A stretch of DNA of 13,941 nt from Bacteroidota bacterium (GCA_023427575.1 JAEZAY010000177.1:1-13941); one strand, 5' to 3'; positions 1 through 9,164 are shown, counted from the stretch's first letter. Made by a program: numbers and translations. Notes: generated by a model not told the origin, from the sequence alone.

Positions 1-387
1 ATTTACCCCTTTGCGAACGGCGCAGGTCTTTCCAATGTATTCAGCAATATCACCAGCCGCTGGCAGGAAGGTAAAAACAATGACAATGTTTTTTATCCGC
101 GGCTGGCTAATGGCGAAGACAGAAATCTGAACAATACCCAGGAAAGCACATGGTGGCTTCGCGATGCTGATTTCATTCGGTTAAAAACCCTGGAACTCAG
201 TTATGATCTTCCCCGTTCCTGGTACAATAACGTATTCAGAAGCGCCACCGTTTATATTCAAGCCATCAACCCGATAACTTTTACAAACTTCGATTTATGG
301 GATGTTGAAAGCACGATCAATACCGGTAACGGTAGTCAGTATCCGAATGTAAAATCCTTTTCACTTGGACTAACTGTCGATTTCTAA
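1..387 (+). CDS. SusC-like TonB-dependent outer-membrane receptor, C-terminal fragment (5' end outside window)
   Basis: The frame is open from base 1 and ends at the TAA at 385-387, giving the last 128 residues of a protein whose start lies to the left. The fragment has the usual C-terminal SusC/RagA features: a DADFIRLKTLELSYDLP segment (a late beta-strand hairpin of the barrel), then a YPNVKSFSLGLTVDF ending. The terminal phenylalanine matches the aromatic C-terminus of outer-membrane barrels. SusC-family proteins import oligosaccharides across the outer membrane using TonB energy, together with a SusD lid. A susD gene follows after 19 bases, which supports the assignment. The substrate cannot be read from this fragment; the downstream GH92 suggests a mannose-containing glycan (inference). 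The plug domain, TonB box and any N-terminal carboxypeptidase-like or STN domain are outside the window. Confidence 0.93.
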   Translation: MYPFANGAGLSNVFSNITSRWQEGKNNDNVFYPRLANGEDRNLNNTQESTWWLRDADFIRLKTLELSYDLPRSWYNNVFRSATVYIQAINPITFTNFDLWDVESTINTGNGSQYPNVKSFSLGLTVDF

Positions 388-406
388 ATTGATAAATTGA
401 ACTAAT

Positions 407-2212
407 ATGAAATCAAAATATCTTGGCCTTGTTCTGTTAACGCTGGCCTGTACTTTTTCCGGTTGTAAGAAATTTTTAGATCAGGTTCCGGACGATCGTT
501 TGACGCTAGAAGAAACTTTCCGCAACCGTGTAACCGCCGAGAAGTTCCTGGCCAACGTGTATTCCTATATTCCCCGTGAGTGGACCCAGCGCTGGGTGGG
601 CAATTATAATTCAGGTCCCTGGACCGGGGCTTCCGATGAAGCGGAATATTTATGGGGTTTTGTTGAATCGAACCCGATGAACATCGGCTCCTGGGATGCC
701 GGAAGCGGATTCACCAAATCGCACTGGCGGGATTTTTATCGCGCCATTCGTACCGCCACGATCTTTATCGCCAACATCGATAATGTTCAAATAGATATTA
801 CCGAGGAGCAGAAGAGAAGGTATAAAGCGGAAGCCAGGGCCTTAAGAGCCATGTTCTATTTTTATCTTACCCGTATCTACGGACCCGTAGTGATTCTGGG
901 CGATGAAGTGATCCCCGTGGATGCGCCGCCTTCGCAAATTAATCTGCCGCGGAACTCAATGGATGAATGTGTTGAATTCATAGTGTCAGAACTGGAACTT
1001 GCAGCCCAGGACCTTCCTGTACGGCCGGTGAATGATGCGAACTATGCCCGCCTTACAAAAGGGGTGGCGGTTTCCTTCAAGGCGCGTGCGCTGTTACAGG
1101 CAGCCAGTCCGTTATACAATGGCAACACGGATTATGCGGCGTTGAAAAATAATGATGGAAAACAACTGATCAGTCAAAGTTATGATGAAAGCAAATGGCA
1201 GCGCGCCGCCAATGCCTATAAGGCCTTCATCAACGAATTCGTTCCGGGAGTTTACAACCTCTACCGGAAAAATGACTCGGAAGGAAACTTCAGTCCTTTT
1301 ATTTCGCTGCGCGATGTAATGCTTGACAACTGGAATGTAGAGGTGATTTTTGGGAAAACCGAAGATGAAAATGCCCGTGGTTATGAAGTAACGCCTTATC
1401 ATGACGGATACGCTTCGGAAGTGCGTGGAAGTGGCGGACTTGGAGCTACGCAGCGGATTGTGGATGCCTATTTCATGGCAAACGGTCTTCCAATTACGCA
1501 TCCCGGATCGGGATATGTTGAATCCGGCACATCCAGTTTCCGTGCGCCGGACGATGATCAGGAAAGAGAAGTGTACAATCAATGGGTAAACCGCGAACCA
1601 CGTTTCTATGTTAATATCACTTACGATAACAGGAAATGGCTGAATACGAATTCCGGTGAAGTGGTAACCCGCTTTTATTATCGCGGCAATTCAGGAAAAG
1701 GAATCAGCAACGATTTTAGTCCCACTGGCTATGTAGTTCGCAAGGGTGCCAAACAAACCGACTGGAGAAACGGAGTAGGAGTGATCGTTCAATACCGACT
1801 GGCCAACCTGTTCCTTGATTATGTGGAAGCGCTGAACGAATATGATCCAAACCATCCCGATATCCTGATCTATCTGAACCGGATCCGCGAAAGAGCCGGG
1901 ATTCCGGGCTATGGTCAGGGCGGCATTGAAGTTCCAACCGGAAAAACGGAGATGCGGGAAGCGATCCGCAAAGAGCGTCAGGTTGAATTAAGTTTCGAGA
2001 ATGTTCGTTATTTTGATACCAGAAGATGGAAGATAGCTGAACAAACCGATAACGGGCCAGCCATCGGGCTTGATATCGATTCACCCCTTCCTGGTTTTTA
2101 TACAAAAAAACCGTTTGAAAACCGGGTATTTAATAAGAGACATTATTTCTTCCCGATTCCCGAAGAAGATGTAAATAATAATCCACTGCTGGTACAGAAC
2201 ACTGGCTGGTAG
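407..2212 (+). CDS. SusD/RagB-family surface glycan-binding lipoprotein
   Basis: This 601-residue protein has a typical lipoprotein signal: a basic N-terminus, a hydrophobic stretch, then FSGC with the lipidated cysteine at residue 20. Directly after it comes KKFLDQVPDDRLTLEETF, the standard SusD N-terminal pattern. The middle (about residues 125-260) has the helical TPR-like repeats that contact SusC, including AEARALRAMFYFYL. The C-terminal part carries IYLNRIRERAGIPGY, IRKERQVELSFENVRYFDTRRWK and the closing HYFFPIPEEDVNNNPLLVQNTGW, all typical of the RagB/SusD family. Length and order are normal and I see no truncation. It sits 19 bases after the SusC stop with no terminator between, so the pair is surely co-transcribed and forms one outer-membrane uptake complex. 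The glycan specificity cannot be judged from sequence alone. Confidence 0.96.
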   Translation: MKSKYLGLVLLTLACTFSGCKKFLDQVPDDRLTLEETFRNRVTAEKFLANVYSYIPREWTQRWVGNYNSGPWTGASDEAEYLWGFVESNPMNIGSWDAGSGFTKSHWRDFYRAIRTATIFIANIDNVQIDITEEQKRRYKAEARALRAMFYFYLTRIYGPVVILGDEVIPVDAPPSQINLPRNSMDECVEFIVSELELAAQDLPVRPVNDANYARLTKGVAVSFKARALLQAASPLYNGNTDYAALKNNDGKQLISQSYDESKWQRAANAYKAFINEFVPGVYNLYRKNDSEGNFSPFISLRDVMLDNWNVEVIFGKTEDENARGYEVTPYHDGYASEVRGSGGLGATQRIVDAYFMANGLPITHPGSGYVESGTSSFRAPDDDQEREVYNQWVNREPRFYVNITYDNRKWLNTNSGEVVTRFYYRGNSGKGISNDFSPTGYVVRKGAKQTDWRNGVGVIVQYRLANLFLDYVEALNEYDPNHPDILIYLNRIRERAGIPGYGQGGIEVPTGKTEMREAIRKERQVELSFENVRYFDTRRWKIAEQTDNGPAIGLDIDSPLPGFYTKKPFENRVFNKRHYFFPIPEEDVNNNPLLVQNTGW

Positions 2213-2230
2213 TATTGGGTAATGAATGAG

Positions 2231-2272
2231 AATGCCAGTGGATTTATTGAATTCCATTGGCATTTTCTTTTT
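2231..2272 (+). terminator. Intrinsic terminator between susD and the downstream enzyme genes
   Basis: The arms AATGCCAGTGG (2231-2241) and CCATTGGCATT (2254-2264) form an 11-bp stem with one G-U wobble and a 12-base loop. It is followed by TTTTCTTTTTC. It starts 19 bases after the susD stop and ends 28 bases before the next start codon. It would end or attenuate the susCD transcript, so the enzymes may be made at a lower level or from their own promoter. No clear TAnnTTTG promoter is visible in the short remaining gap, which favours partial read-through (inference). Confidence 0.82.
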
Positions 2273-2299
2273 CAAACTTTCACTTTTTAATTTCCGGTC

Positions 2300-5200
2300 A
2301 TGAAAAGAAATCTGTTCTGGCTGCTGCTGTTACTTACAAATTTTGCGGGTGCGCAGAACCAGCGGGTGCCTGCTTATCCGCTGATTACCCACAGCCCTTA
2401 TTTCAGCATCTGGTCTACAACCGATGAGCTGAACCAGTCTGTTACCACTCACTGGACAGGTTCGGCACATTCACTGAACGGCATTTTAAAAGTGGATGGT
2501 AAACTGTACAATTTCCTGGGAAAACCGGAAATCCGGTATCAATCCATAATACCCGCTTCCGATGAAAAAGCGTATACTGTTTCCTATACTGAATCAGCTC
2601 CGGCCGCCAACTGGTATGAGCCAACATTTAATGATTCGGACTGGAAAAACGGGCGGGCGCCTTTTTCCGGCGATCGAAAGTATGGAGGAACATTCTGGAA
2701 TTCGGCTGATATCTGGATCAGGCGATCATTTAACTGGAATGATAACAGCACCGAGCCCTATTTTTTGAAATTCTATCACGATGATAACGTTAAGGTATAC
2801 CTGAACAGAAATCTGATTTATGAACGTGAAGGCTGGGTAGACCAGGCAGAGTATTTTGAGCTTGATAAAGCGATTCGTAAGCATGTCAAAAAAGGAAAAA
2901 ATCTGCTGGCCATACATTGCCGCAATACCGCAGGCGGTCAGCATGTAGATATAGGGATCTCAAAAAAGCTTGAATCAGAATGGATGAATAAAATGATCCA
3001 GGCTAAACAGGTTTACTCAAGAGTTAATCCTTTACAAACAGTTTACCGGTTTGAATGCGGCCCGGTTTATCTTGAACTGCGGTTTACTTCGCCGTTATTA
3101 TTAAAAGACCCTGATCTGCTGGCGCGTCCGGTTTCATATATCAGCTATAAAGTTCGGTCACGCGATGAAAAGCCTCACCAGGTGCAGGTTTACCTGGGCG
3201 CTTCTTCTGATATAGCAGTGAATGATCCCACCCAAAACGTTCTGGTAAGTTCTGCCGGCAGCCCCCGGGTTTCACTATTAAAGGCCGGCACCGTTGAACA
3301 GCCCGTACTACAGAAAAAAGGAGATAATGTGCGGATCGACTGGGGTTATTTTTACCTGGGCACCGGGGCTGAATTTAAGCCCGTTCAATACATCAGCTCT
3401 TCTTCAGAGCAGTCCATTGCAAGCTTTGCGGGCGGTGCCCGGCATAATTCAAAAACGCAGAAAGGAAAGAGCCTTATTCTTGCCACAGTTCTTGATTTAG
3501 GAACTGTAAACAGCGAATCGCAGGAGAGATTTATGATGCTGGGCTATGATGAGGTTTTTTCTGTCCAGTATTTCAATCAGAATTTGCGTTCATGGTGGAA
3601 CCGTGATGGAACTAAGAAGCCCATACAATTGTTTGAAAAGGCTGCAGAAGAATACCATTCCATTTTGCGCCGGGTAAAAGAATTTGAATTTGAACTGGGC
3701 CGGGACGCGGCTGCTGCCGGTGGTGAACAATATGCCGATCTCTGCGCACTTGCTTTCAGACAGGCGGTATCAGCGCATACTATCGTTGAAAGCCCGGAAA
3801 AGGAGCTGCTGTTTTTATCAAAAGAAAACTATAGCAATGGATCCATCAATACGGTGGATATAACCTATCCTTCATCACCCTTGTTTCTGATTTATAATCC
3901 GGATTTATTAAAAGGCATGTTGAATGGGATTTTTTATTACAGCGAAAGCGGGCGATGGAAAAAGCCCTATCCGGCCCATGATATTGGACCCTATCCCATT
4001 GCGAATGGTCAAACTTATGGTGAAGACATGCCGGTGGAGGAGGCGGGAAATATGCTGCTGACTACCGCAGCCATTTGTTATGCCGAAGGAAAGGGTGATT
4101 ATGCGAAAAAGCATTGGGCGACGCTGAGTACCTGGGCCTCGTATCTGGAAAAAGAAGGTCTGGATCCCGCCAATCAGCTCTGCACGGATGATTTTGCAGG
4201 GCATCTTGCCAGGAATGCAAACCTGTCTGTAAAAGCGATTGTGGCTTTGGGCGCCTATGGCAAAATGGCCCAAATGCTGGGAGATCAGAACCTGGCTGAG
4301 CGATACAGCGGGCTGGCAAAACAAATGGCGCTTGAATGGATGAAAATGGCCGATGCCGGAGATCATTATGCGCTCACATTTGATGATAAAAACACCTGGA
4401 GCCAGAAATACAATCTGATTTGGGATAAAGTGTTAGACCTGCAGATCTTCCCCCAATCGGTTTATCAGAAAGAATTAGAATGGTACCAGACCAAAATAAA
4501 TGAATTCGGGCTGCCGCTCGACAACCGGAAAACCTATACAAAGTCGGACTGGATTATCTGGTCGGCCAGCTTATCCGATAACAGGCTTGTTTTCGACCGG
4601 TTGGTAAATCCGCTTTATCGCTATGTTGCTGAAACCCCCGACAGGGTTCCATTATCCGACTGGCATGAAACAACCAATGGGCGTAAAGTAGGTTTTCAGG
4701 CCAGAAGTGTAGTGGGCGGATATTTCATGAAGCTATTGAAGGACCGATGGATTCCGCGCGAAAAAACAGCATTCCAGGTGGCCGCTCCCTGGGATTCCTT
4801 ATACGATGTTCGCTCTGATCTGGCCATTGTTTATGGGGTGAACGATGCCGGCGGTAATTTTGAGGAGAGAGTGAAAGGCTGGCGTGATAAAGGGTATGGA
4901 GTTCATTTTATGACAGGCATTGCCTGGGGTCAGTATCAGGATTATTTTACGGGGAAGTTTGATGGTAAAACACATTTTGAAGATGGCCAGGTAAAACGCG
5001 ATGGTGAAACAATCTGGCATGGAAAAGACGTTCCCTATATCGTTCCTTCAAAATCATTTATTAATTACCTCAAAACACATGCGAAAAAAGCCATCGATGC
5101 GGGAGTAAGCGCCATTCATCTGGAAGAACCCGAGTTCTGGACCGCTGCCGGATATAGCGCTTCCTTTAAATCGGAGTGGAAAAATTTCTATGGCAGCGAT

Positions 5201-6829
5201 TGGATAGCCCAGCATGAATCGCCCAATGCTACCTATCTTTCTTCCAAGCTGAAGCACCACCTATACGAAAACGCGCTGAAGGAAATGTTCACCTATATTA
5301 AAACCTACAGCCTTCAGCAGGGCAAAGACGTAAAATGTTATGTGCCTACCCATTCGCTCATAAACTATTCCTCCTGGGGAATTGTAAGTCCGGAAGCCAG
5401 CCTTTCATCCATAGAAACAATGGATGGATATATTGCGCAAGTCTGGACCGGCACTTCACGCGATCCGGTTTTTTACAACGGAGTAAAAAAAGAACGGGTT
5501 TTTGAAAACGCCTTCCTCGAATATGGTTCGATGGTTTCCATGACGGCGCCTACGGGCCGGAAAATCTTTTTTCTTACCGATCCGATCGAAGACTGGCCCC
5601 GCAACTGGGATGATTATAAAAGAAACTATCAGGCCACTTTTACCGCCAAACTATTATACCCGCAGGTGGCTGATTATGAAGTGATGCCCTGGCCCAATAG
5701 AATTTATAAAGGGAAGTTTCGGATGGAAAACTCGGAAGTTCCCCAGGGCATTCCTCCTGCTTATGCTACCCAGATGCAGGTGATGGTAAATGCCCTGAAC
5801 CAGATGCCGCTTTCATCAGATTCGCTCAATGGCAGCAGAGGCATTGCTGCGCTGATATCGAATTCGATGATGTTCCAGCGCTTCCCGGTTCATAACGGTT
5901 ATGATGACCCGCAGCTGTCGAATTTCTATGGAATCATCCTTCCACTGTTGAAAAGAGGAATTCCGGTGGAAACGGTTCATATGGAAAATCTGCATGCACC
6001 CGATGCACTGAAGGATCTGAACTTGCTGATCATGACCTATGCAAGCATGAAACCGCTGAAAGAAAGCTACCACGCGGTTTTAAATGAATGGGTCAGAAAT
6101 GGAGGCGTGCTGATTTACTATGGCAGCGATAAGGATCCGTTCCAAACCGTAACGGAATGGTGGAATACCGGCAGCAATAAATACAAAACTCCCTCGCAGC
6201 ATCTCTTTGAAATGCTGGGCGTTTCGGAAACAAATAAAATTCAGCCGATCGGAAAAGGTTTTGTTCTGGTTGTTCAGAAAGATCCAAAAGAAATTGTAAT
6301 GAATAAAGATGCCGATGCGGAGTTTTTGCAAATGGCAGGCGATGCTTATTTGCGTGCAACAGGGAAAAGGCTGGAGCTCAAAAATTATTTTACCCTTCAA
6401 AGAGGTCCATACATTATATCAGCGGTTATGGATGAATCGGTAAGTAGTAAATCTCATATTATCAGCGGGCCGGTCATAGATCTTTTCAACCCTTCATTGC
6501 CAGTGCTGAGTGAAAAGGAAATCCGGCCGGGGGAGCAGGCCTTTCTTTATGATCTGAAAGCATTGCGCGACGAAGAGCCCCGGGTGCTGGCGGCTGCGGC
6601 AAGGATCTACGATGAAAAATTTGATGGCTTTAAATATTCATTTCATGCAAAATCGCCCTCATCCACCATCAATTCCATGCGCGTGAAGCTTCCTGCGGCG
6701 CCGCTACGGGTTGAAGGGAGCATTGCCGCAACGGAGATCAAACAGGAATGGAGTTCCGAATCAAAAACACTCTGGCTGCAGTTCCCGAACTATAGTTCCG
6801 GAGTACAAATTACCATAACAGTTCAATAA
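2300..6829 (+). CDS. Secreted two-module protein: GtaA/DUF4965-type glutaminase-family module fused to a putative glycosidase module with a GATase-like domain
   Basis: The protein has 1509 residues and a signal peptide (MKRNLFWLLLLLTNFAGA, cleavage likely before Gln19). Module 1 (about 20-815) follows the GtaA-like order: DUF4964-like start (PAYPLITHSPYFSIWS), an inserted galactose-binding-like beta-sandwich (about 91-217), a DUF5127-like part, then an alpha-helical DUF4965/DUF1793 part with MPVEEAGNM (Glu580/581), DDFAGHLARNANLS (Asp630/631), SDWIIW (Asp750) and LSDWHET (Asp787). It ends at the usual family C-terminus, QARSVVGGYFMKLL. Module 2 (about 825-1509) is unrelated. It looks like a TIM-barrel glycosidase with HLEEPEFW (Glu942, 943, 945), DPIEDWPRNW (Asp1094, Glu1097, Asp1098) and YEVMPWP (Glu1127). 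A Rossmann-like segment (about 1180-1275) resembles the beta-galactosidase trimerisation/GATase-like fold, and a beta-rich tail follows. 'Glutaminase' is a family label from fungal GtaA; the neighbours suggest glycan breakdown. Module 2's activity is unknown to me. Both modules look intact. GH92 starts 40 bases downstream with no terminator between. Confidence 0.85.
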   Translation: MKRNLFWLLLLLTNFAGAQNQRVPAYPLITHSPYFSIWSTTDELNQSVTTHWTGSAHSLNGILKVDGKLYNFLGKPEIRYQSIIPASDEKAYTVSYTESAPAANWYEPTFNDSDWKNGRAPFSGDRKYGGTFWNSADIWIRRSFNWNDNSTEPYFLKFYHDDNVKVYLNRNLIYEREGWVDQAEYFELDKAIRKHVKKGKNLLAIHCRNTAGGQHVDIGISKKLESEWMNKMIQAKQVYSRVNPLQTVYRFECGPVYLELRFTSPLLLKDPDLLARPVSYISYKVRSRDEKPHQVQVYLGASSDIAVNDPTQNVLVSSAGSPRVSLLKAGTVEQPVLQKKGDNVRIDWGYFYLGTGAEFKPVQYISSSSEQSIASFAGGARHNSKTQKGKSLILATVLDLGTVNSESQERFMMLGYDEVFSVQYFNQNLRSWWNRDGTKKPIQLFEKAAEEYHSILRRVKEFEFELGRDAAAAGGEQYADLCALAFRQAVSAHTIVESPEKELLFLSKENYSNGSINTVDITYPSSPLFLIYNPDLLKGMLNGIFYYSESGRWKKPYPAHDIGPYPIANGQTYGEDMPVEEAGNMLLTTAAICYAEGKGDYAKKHWATLSTWASYLEKEGLDPANQLCTDDFAGHLARNANLSVKAIVALGAYGKMAQMLGDQNLAERYSGLAKQMALEWMKMADAGDHYALTFDDKNTWSQKYNLIWDKVLDLQIFPQSVYQKELEWYQTKINEFGLPLDNRKTYTKSDWIIWSASLSDNRLVFDRLVNPLYRYVAETPDRVPLSDWHETTNGRKVGFQARSVVGGYFMKLLKDRWIPREKTAFQVAAPWDSLYDVRSDLAIVYGVNDAGGNFEERVKGWRDKGYGVHFMTGIAWGQYQDYFTGKFDGKTHFEDGQVKRDGETIWHGKDVPYIVPSKSFINYLKTHAKKAIDAGVSAIHLEEPEFWTAAGYSASFKSEWKNFYGSDWIAQHESPNATYLSSKLKHHLYENALKEMFTYIKTYSLQQGKDVKCYVPTHSLINYSSWGIVSPEASLSSIETMDGYIAQVWTGTSRDPVFYNGVKKERVFENAFLEYGSMVSMTAPTGRKIFFLTDPIEDWPRNWDDYKRNYQATFTAKLLYPQVADYEVMPWPNRIYKGKFRMENSEVPQGIPPAYATQMQVMVNALNQMPLSSDSLNGSRGIAALISNSMMFQRFPVHNGYDDPQLSNFYGIILPLLKRGIPVETVHMENLHAPDALKDLNLLIMTYASMKPLKESYHAVLNEWVRNGGVLIYYGSDKDPFQTVTEWWNTGSNKYKTPSQHLFEMLGVSETNKIQPIGKGFVLVVQKDPKEIVMNKDADAEFLQMAGDAYLRATGKRLELKNYFTLQRGPYIISAVMDESVSSKSHIISGPVIDLFNPSLPVLSEKEIRPGEQAFLYDLKALRDEEPRVLAAAARIYDEKFDGFKYSFHAKSPSSTINSMRVKLPAAPLRVEGSIAATEIKQEWSSESKTLWLQFPNYSSGVQITITVQ

Positions 6830-6869
6830 GAACCGAGACCCGATTAATAACCAAACATTATTATCAGCG

Positions 6870-9152
6870 ATGAAGATGAAAAAATGGATTGCCACGATTT
6901 GTTGCCTCGTATTATCTGTAACGGGAGGCCAGGTACTGAACGCACAGGATCTTGTAAAATATGTGAATACCCTGCAGGGTACCAATTCCACCCACGATCT
7001 TACCCGCGGAAATACCTATCCAACCACAGCCCTTCCATTTGGCATGCATACCTGGACCCCTCAAACCGGGCATAATGGGGATGGATGGAAGTATGAATAC
7101 CATAAATATTCGATCCGTGGATTTCAGCAGGCGCATCAATGCAGTTCATGGTCGAACGACTATGCGGTATTTTCGCTGATGCCGGTTATCGGGTACCTTA
7201 CGGTAGGTGAAGAACACCGGGCATCAGCCTTCAGGCACGAAAAGGAGATCGGGAAACCACATTATTACAGTGTTCAGCTCGAGAACGGAATTCATACCGA
7301 GATCTCGCCCACAGAAAGGGGAGCGCATCTCCGTTTCAGTTATCCGGATTCCGAAAAATCGTTTCTGGTTCTGGACGGCTATACGGGAATCAGTGCGGTC
7401 CAAATTCATCCGGAGCAAAGGATGATCACCGGTTTTGTAAATAATGGCCGGGGTTTTAAGGAAGGGTACAAGAATTTCTTTGTGTTAAAATTCGATCAGC
7501 CGATCCTGGATTATGGTACCTGGGAAAATCAGAAAAATACGATTCGCGAAAAATCAGTTTCAGATGAAGGCAGGGGCAAAGGCGCGTACCTGCAATTTGC
7601 CGATGGTGCAAAAGTTCAGGTGAAAGTTGCTTCTTCTTACATCAGCCCGGAACAGGCCTTATTAAACCTTGAACGGGAACTGGGTGCGGATAACAGTCTG
7701 GAACAAACGAAAACCAGGGCTGAAGAAATCTGGAATAAGCATCTCTCAAAAATTCTGGTGGAAGGCGATAGTGAAGAAGACAAAGCCACTTTTTATTCCT
7801 GTTTCTTCCGGGCCAGTTTGTTCTCCCGTAAATTTTATGAGCTTGATGCCGATGGTAATCCTTATTATTTCAGTCCTTTTAATGGCAAAATCTACAAAGG
7901 GTACATGTTTACGGATACGGGACTATGGGATACGTTCCGGGCTCAGTTTCCGCTTAACGCGCTTTTATATCCGGAGATGCATGGCCGCTATATGCAGGCT
8001 TTACTGGCAGCGCAGGAGCAATGCGGATGGCTGCCCTCCTGGTCATTCCCCAACGAACAGGGAAGTATGATCGGCAATCATGCTATCTCCCTTCTGGCAG
8101 ATGCATGGGTTAAGGGCATTCGCAGCTTCGACCCGGTTCAGGCCCTTAAAGCCTATCATCATGAAGCCAATAATAAAGGCCCCTGGGGTCCGGCAAACGG
8201 ACGGCATGGCCACGAGGATTATAACAGCATCGGATACGTATCGTACCCTCGTTTCGGTGAGGCAACTTCCAAAACACTTGAATATGCATACGATGATTTT
8301 TGCGGTTATGCTTTGGCGAAAGCTTCCGGAAATGAGAACCTGTTTCCCGCTTTCGGGAAAAATATGTTTAACTATAAAAATGTTTTTGATTCCACCACCG
8401 GTTTTATGCGTGGCCGGCACCGCAATGGCGAATGGAAACAGCCTTTCGATCCGGTAGAGTGGGGTGGCCCTTATACCGAAGGCAATGCCTGGCATTGGAT
8501 CTGGTCGGTTTTTCACGACGTAAAAGGCCTGATTGGCCTGATGGGCGGCAAGGAAAACTTCAATAAAAAAATGGATTCGGTATTTACTATGCCTTCAACG
8601 GTGCGGGTAGGTACTTATAACCGTTTTATTCACGAGATGGCTGAAATGGTAATGGCCGACATGGGCCAATACGCGCATGGCAATCAGCCCATCCAGCATA
8701 TGGCGTACCTGTATAATTATTCAGGTCAGCCCTGGAAAACCCAGTTCCGGGTTCGTGAAATCATGCGCAAGCTGTACAATGCCACAGAAAACGGATATCC
8801 GGGCGATGAAGATCAGGGCCAAACCAGTTCATGGTATGTATTAAGCGCCATGGGCTTTTACAGTGTTTGTCCCGGCACCGATCAGTACGTGGTGGGAAGC
8901 CCTATGTTTAAGAAGATTACCATCACCCTGGAAAACGGCAATCAGTTCGTGATCGATGCGAAAAAGAATGATCATAGCCGGCCGTATATTGGATCGGCCA
9001 AATTAAATGGGAAGACATTCACCCGAAATTTCCTGCGCCATGAAGAACTGGTGAACGGGGGAAAACTGGAAATGAAAATGCAAAACGCTCCCAATACCAG
9101 TCGCGGTACGAAGGATATTGATAAGCCATTTTCTGTTTCCGACGAAAATTAA
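6870..9152 (+). CDS. GH92 exo-acting alpha-mannosidase, probably alpha-1,2-specific
   Basis: This 760-residue protein has a signal peptide cleaved probably after VLNA (Ala25). GH92 enzymes are Ca2+-dependent inverting exo-alpha-mannosidases with an N-terminal beta-sandwich and a C-terminal (alpha/alpha)6 domain. Family motifs visible are RGNTYPTTALPFGM (46-59), YTEGNAWHW (Glu537, general acid), FGKNMFNYKNVFD, GQYAHGNQPIQHMAYLYNY, GDEDQGQTSSWYVLSAMGFY and VCPGTDQYVVGSPMF. Glu537, His588-Glu589 and Asp646/Asp648 sit at the same mutual spacing as Glu533, His584-Glu585 and Asp642/Asp644, which I recall from Bacteroides thetaiotaomicron BT3990. The His-Glu pair and the HQCSSWSNDY segment (Trp94) are features I associate with alpha-1,2 specificity. 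The start at 6870 gives a complete signal peptide; an in-frame ATG at 6876 is also possible. It lies 40 bases after the fusion gene and is followed by a strong terminator, so it is the last gene of the locus. It should act in the periplasm or at the surface on mannose-capped glycans. Confidence 0.95.
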   Translation: MKMKKWIATICCLVLSVTGGQVLNAQDLVKYVNTLQGTNSTHDLTRGNTYPTTALPFGMHTWTPQTGHNGDGWKYEYHKYSIRGFQQAHQCSSWSNDYAVFSLMPVIGYLTVGEEHRASAFRHEKEIGKPHYYSVQLENGIHTEISPTERGAHLRFSYPDSEKSFLVLDGYTGISAVQIHPEQRMITGFVNNGRGFKEGYKNFFVLKFDQPILDYGTWENQKNTIREKSVSDEGRGKGAYLQFADGAKVQVKVASSYISPEQALLNLERELGADNSLEQTKTRAEEIWNKHLSKILVEGDSEEDKATFYSCFFRASLFSRKFYELDADGNPYYFSPFNGKIYKGYMFTDTGLWDTFRAQFPLNALLYPEMHGRYMQALLAAQEQCGWLPSWSFPNEQGSMIGNHAISLLADAWVKGIRSFDPVQALKAYHHEANNKGPWGPANGRHGHEDYNSIGYVSYPRFGEATSKTLEYAYDDFCGYALAKASGNENLFPAFGKNMFNYKNVFDSTTGFMRGRHRNGEWKQPFDPVEWGGPYTEGNAWHWIWSVFHDVKGLIGLMGGKENFNKKMDSVFTMPSTVRVGTYNRFIHEMAEMVMADMGQYAHGNQPIQHMAYLYNYSGQPWKTQFRVREIMRKLYNATENGYPGDEDQGQTSSWYVLSAMGFYSVCPGTDQYVVGSPMFKKITITLENGNQFVIDAKKNDHSRPYIGSAKLNGKTFTRNFLRHEELVNGGKLEMKMQNAPNTSRGTKDIDKPFSVSDEN

Positions 9153-9164
9153 CAGGGTTTAAAT

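Noticed and set aside
4728..4800. The 1509-residue protein as two separate genes with a start near the module boundary
   Set aside because: There is no stop codon between the modules, no signal peptide after the boundary, and the only nearby ATG (4728) lies inside the conserved end of module 1. A single fused gene is the direct reading.
8043..8516. A 157-codon open frame on the minus strand
   Set aside because: It lies wholly inside the GH92 gene, has no recognisable domain, and its opposite frame encodes conserved GH92 motifs. It is an antisense shadow, as are the other minus-strand frames inside genes (for example 1112-1582 and 3908-4366).
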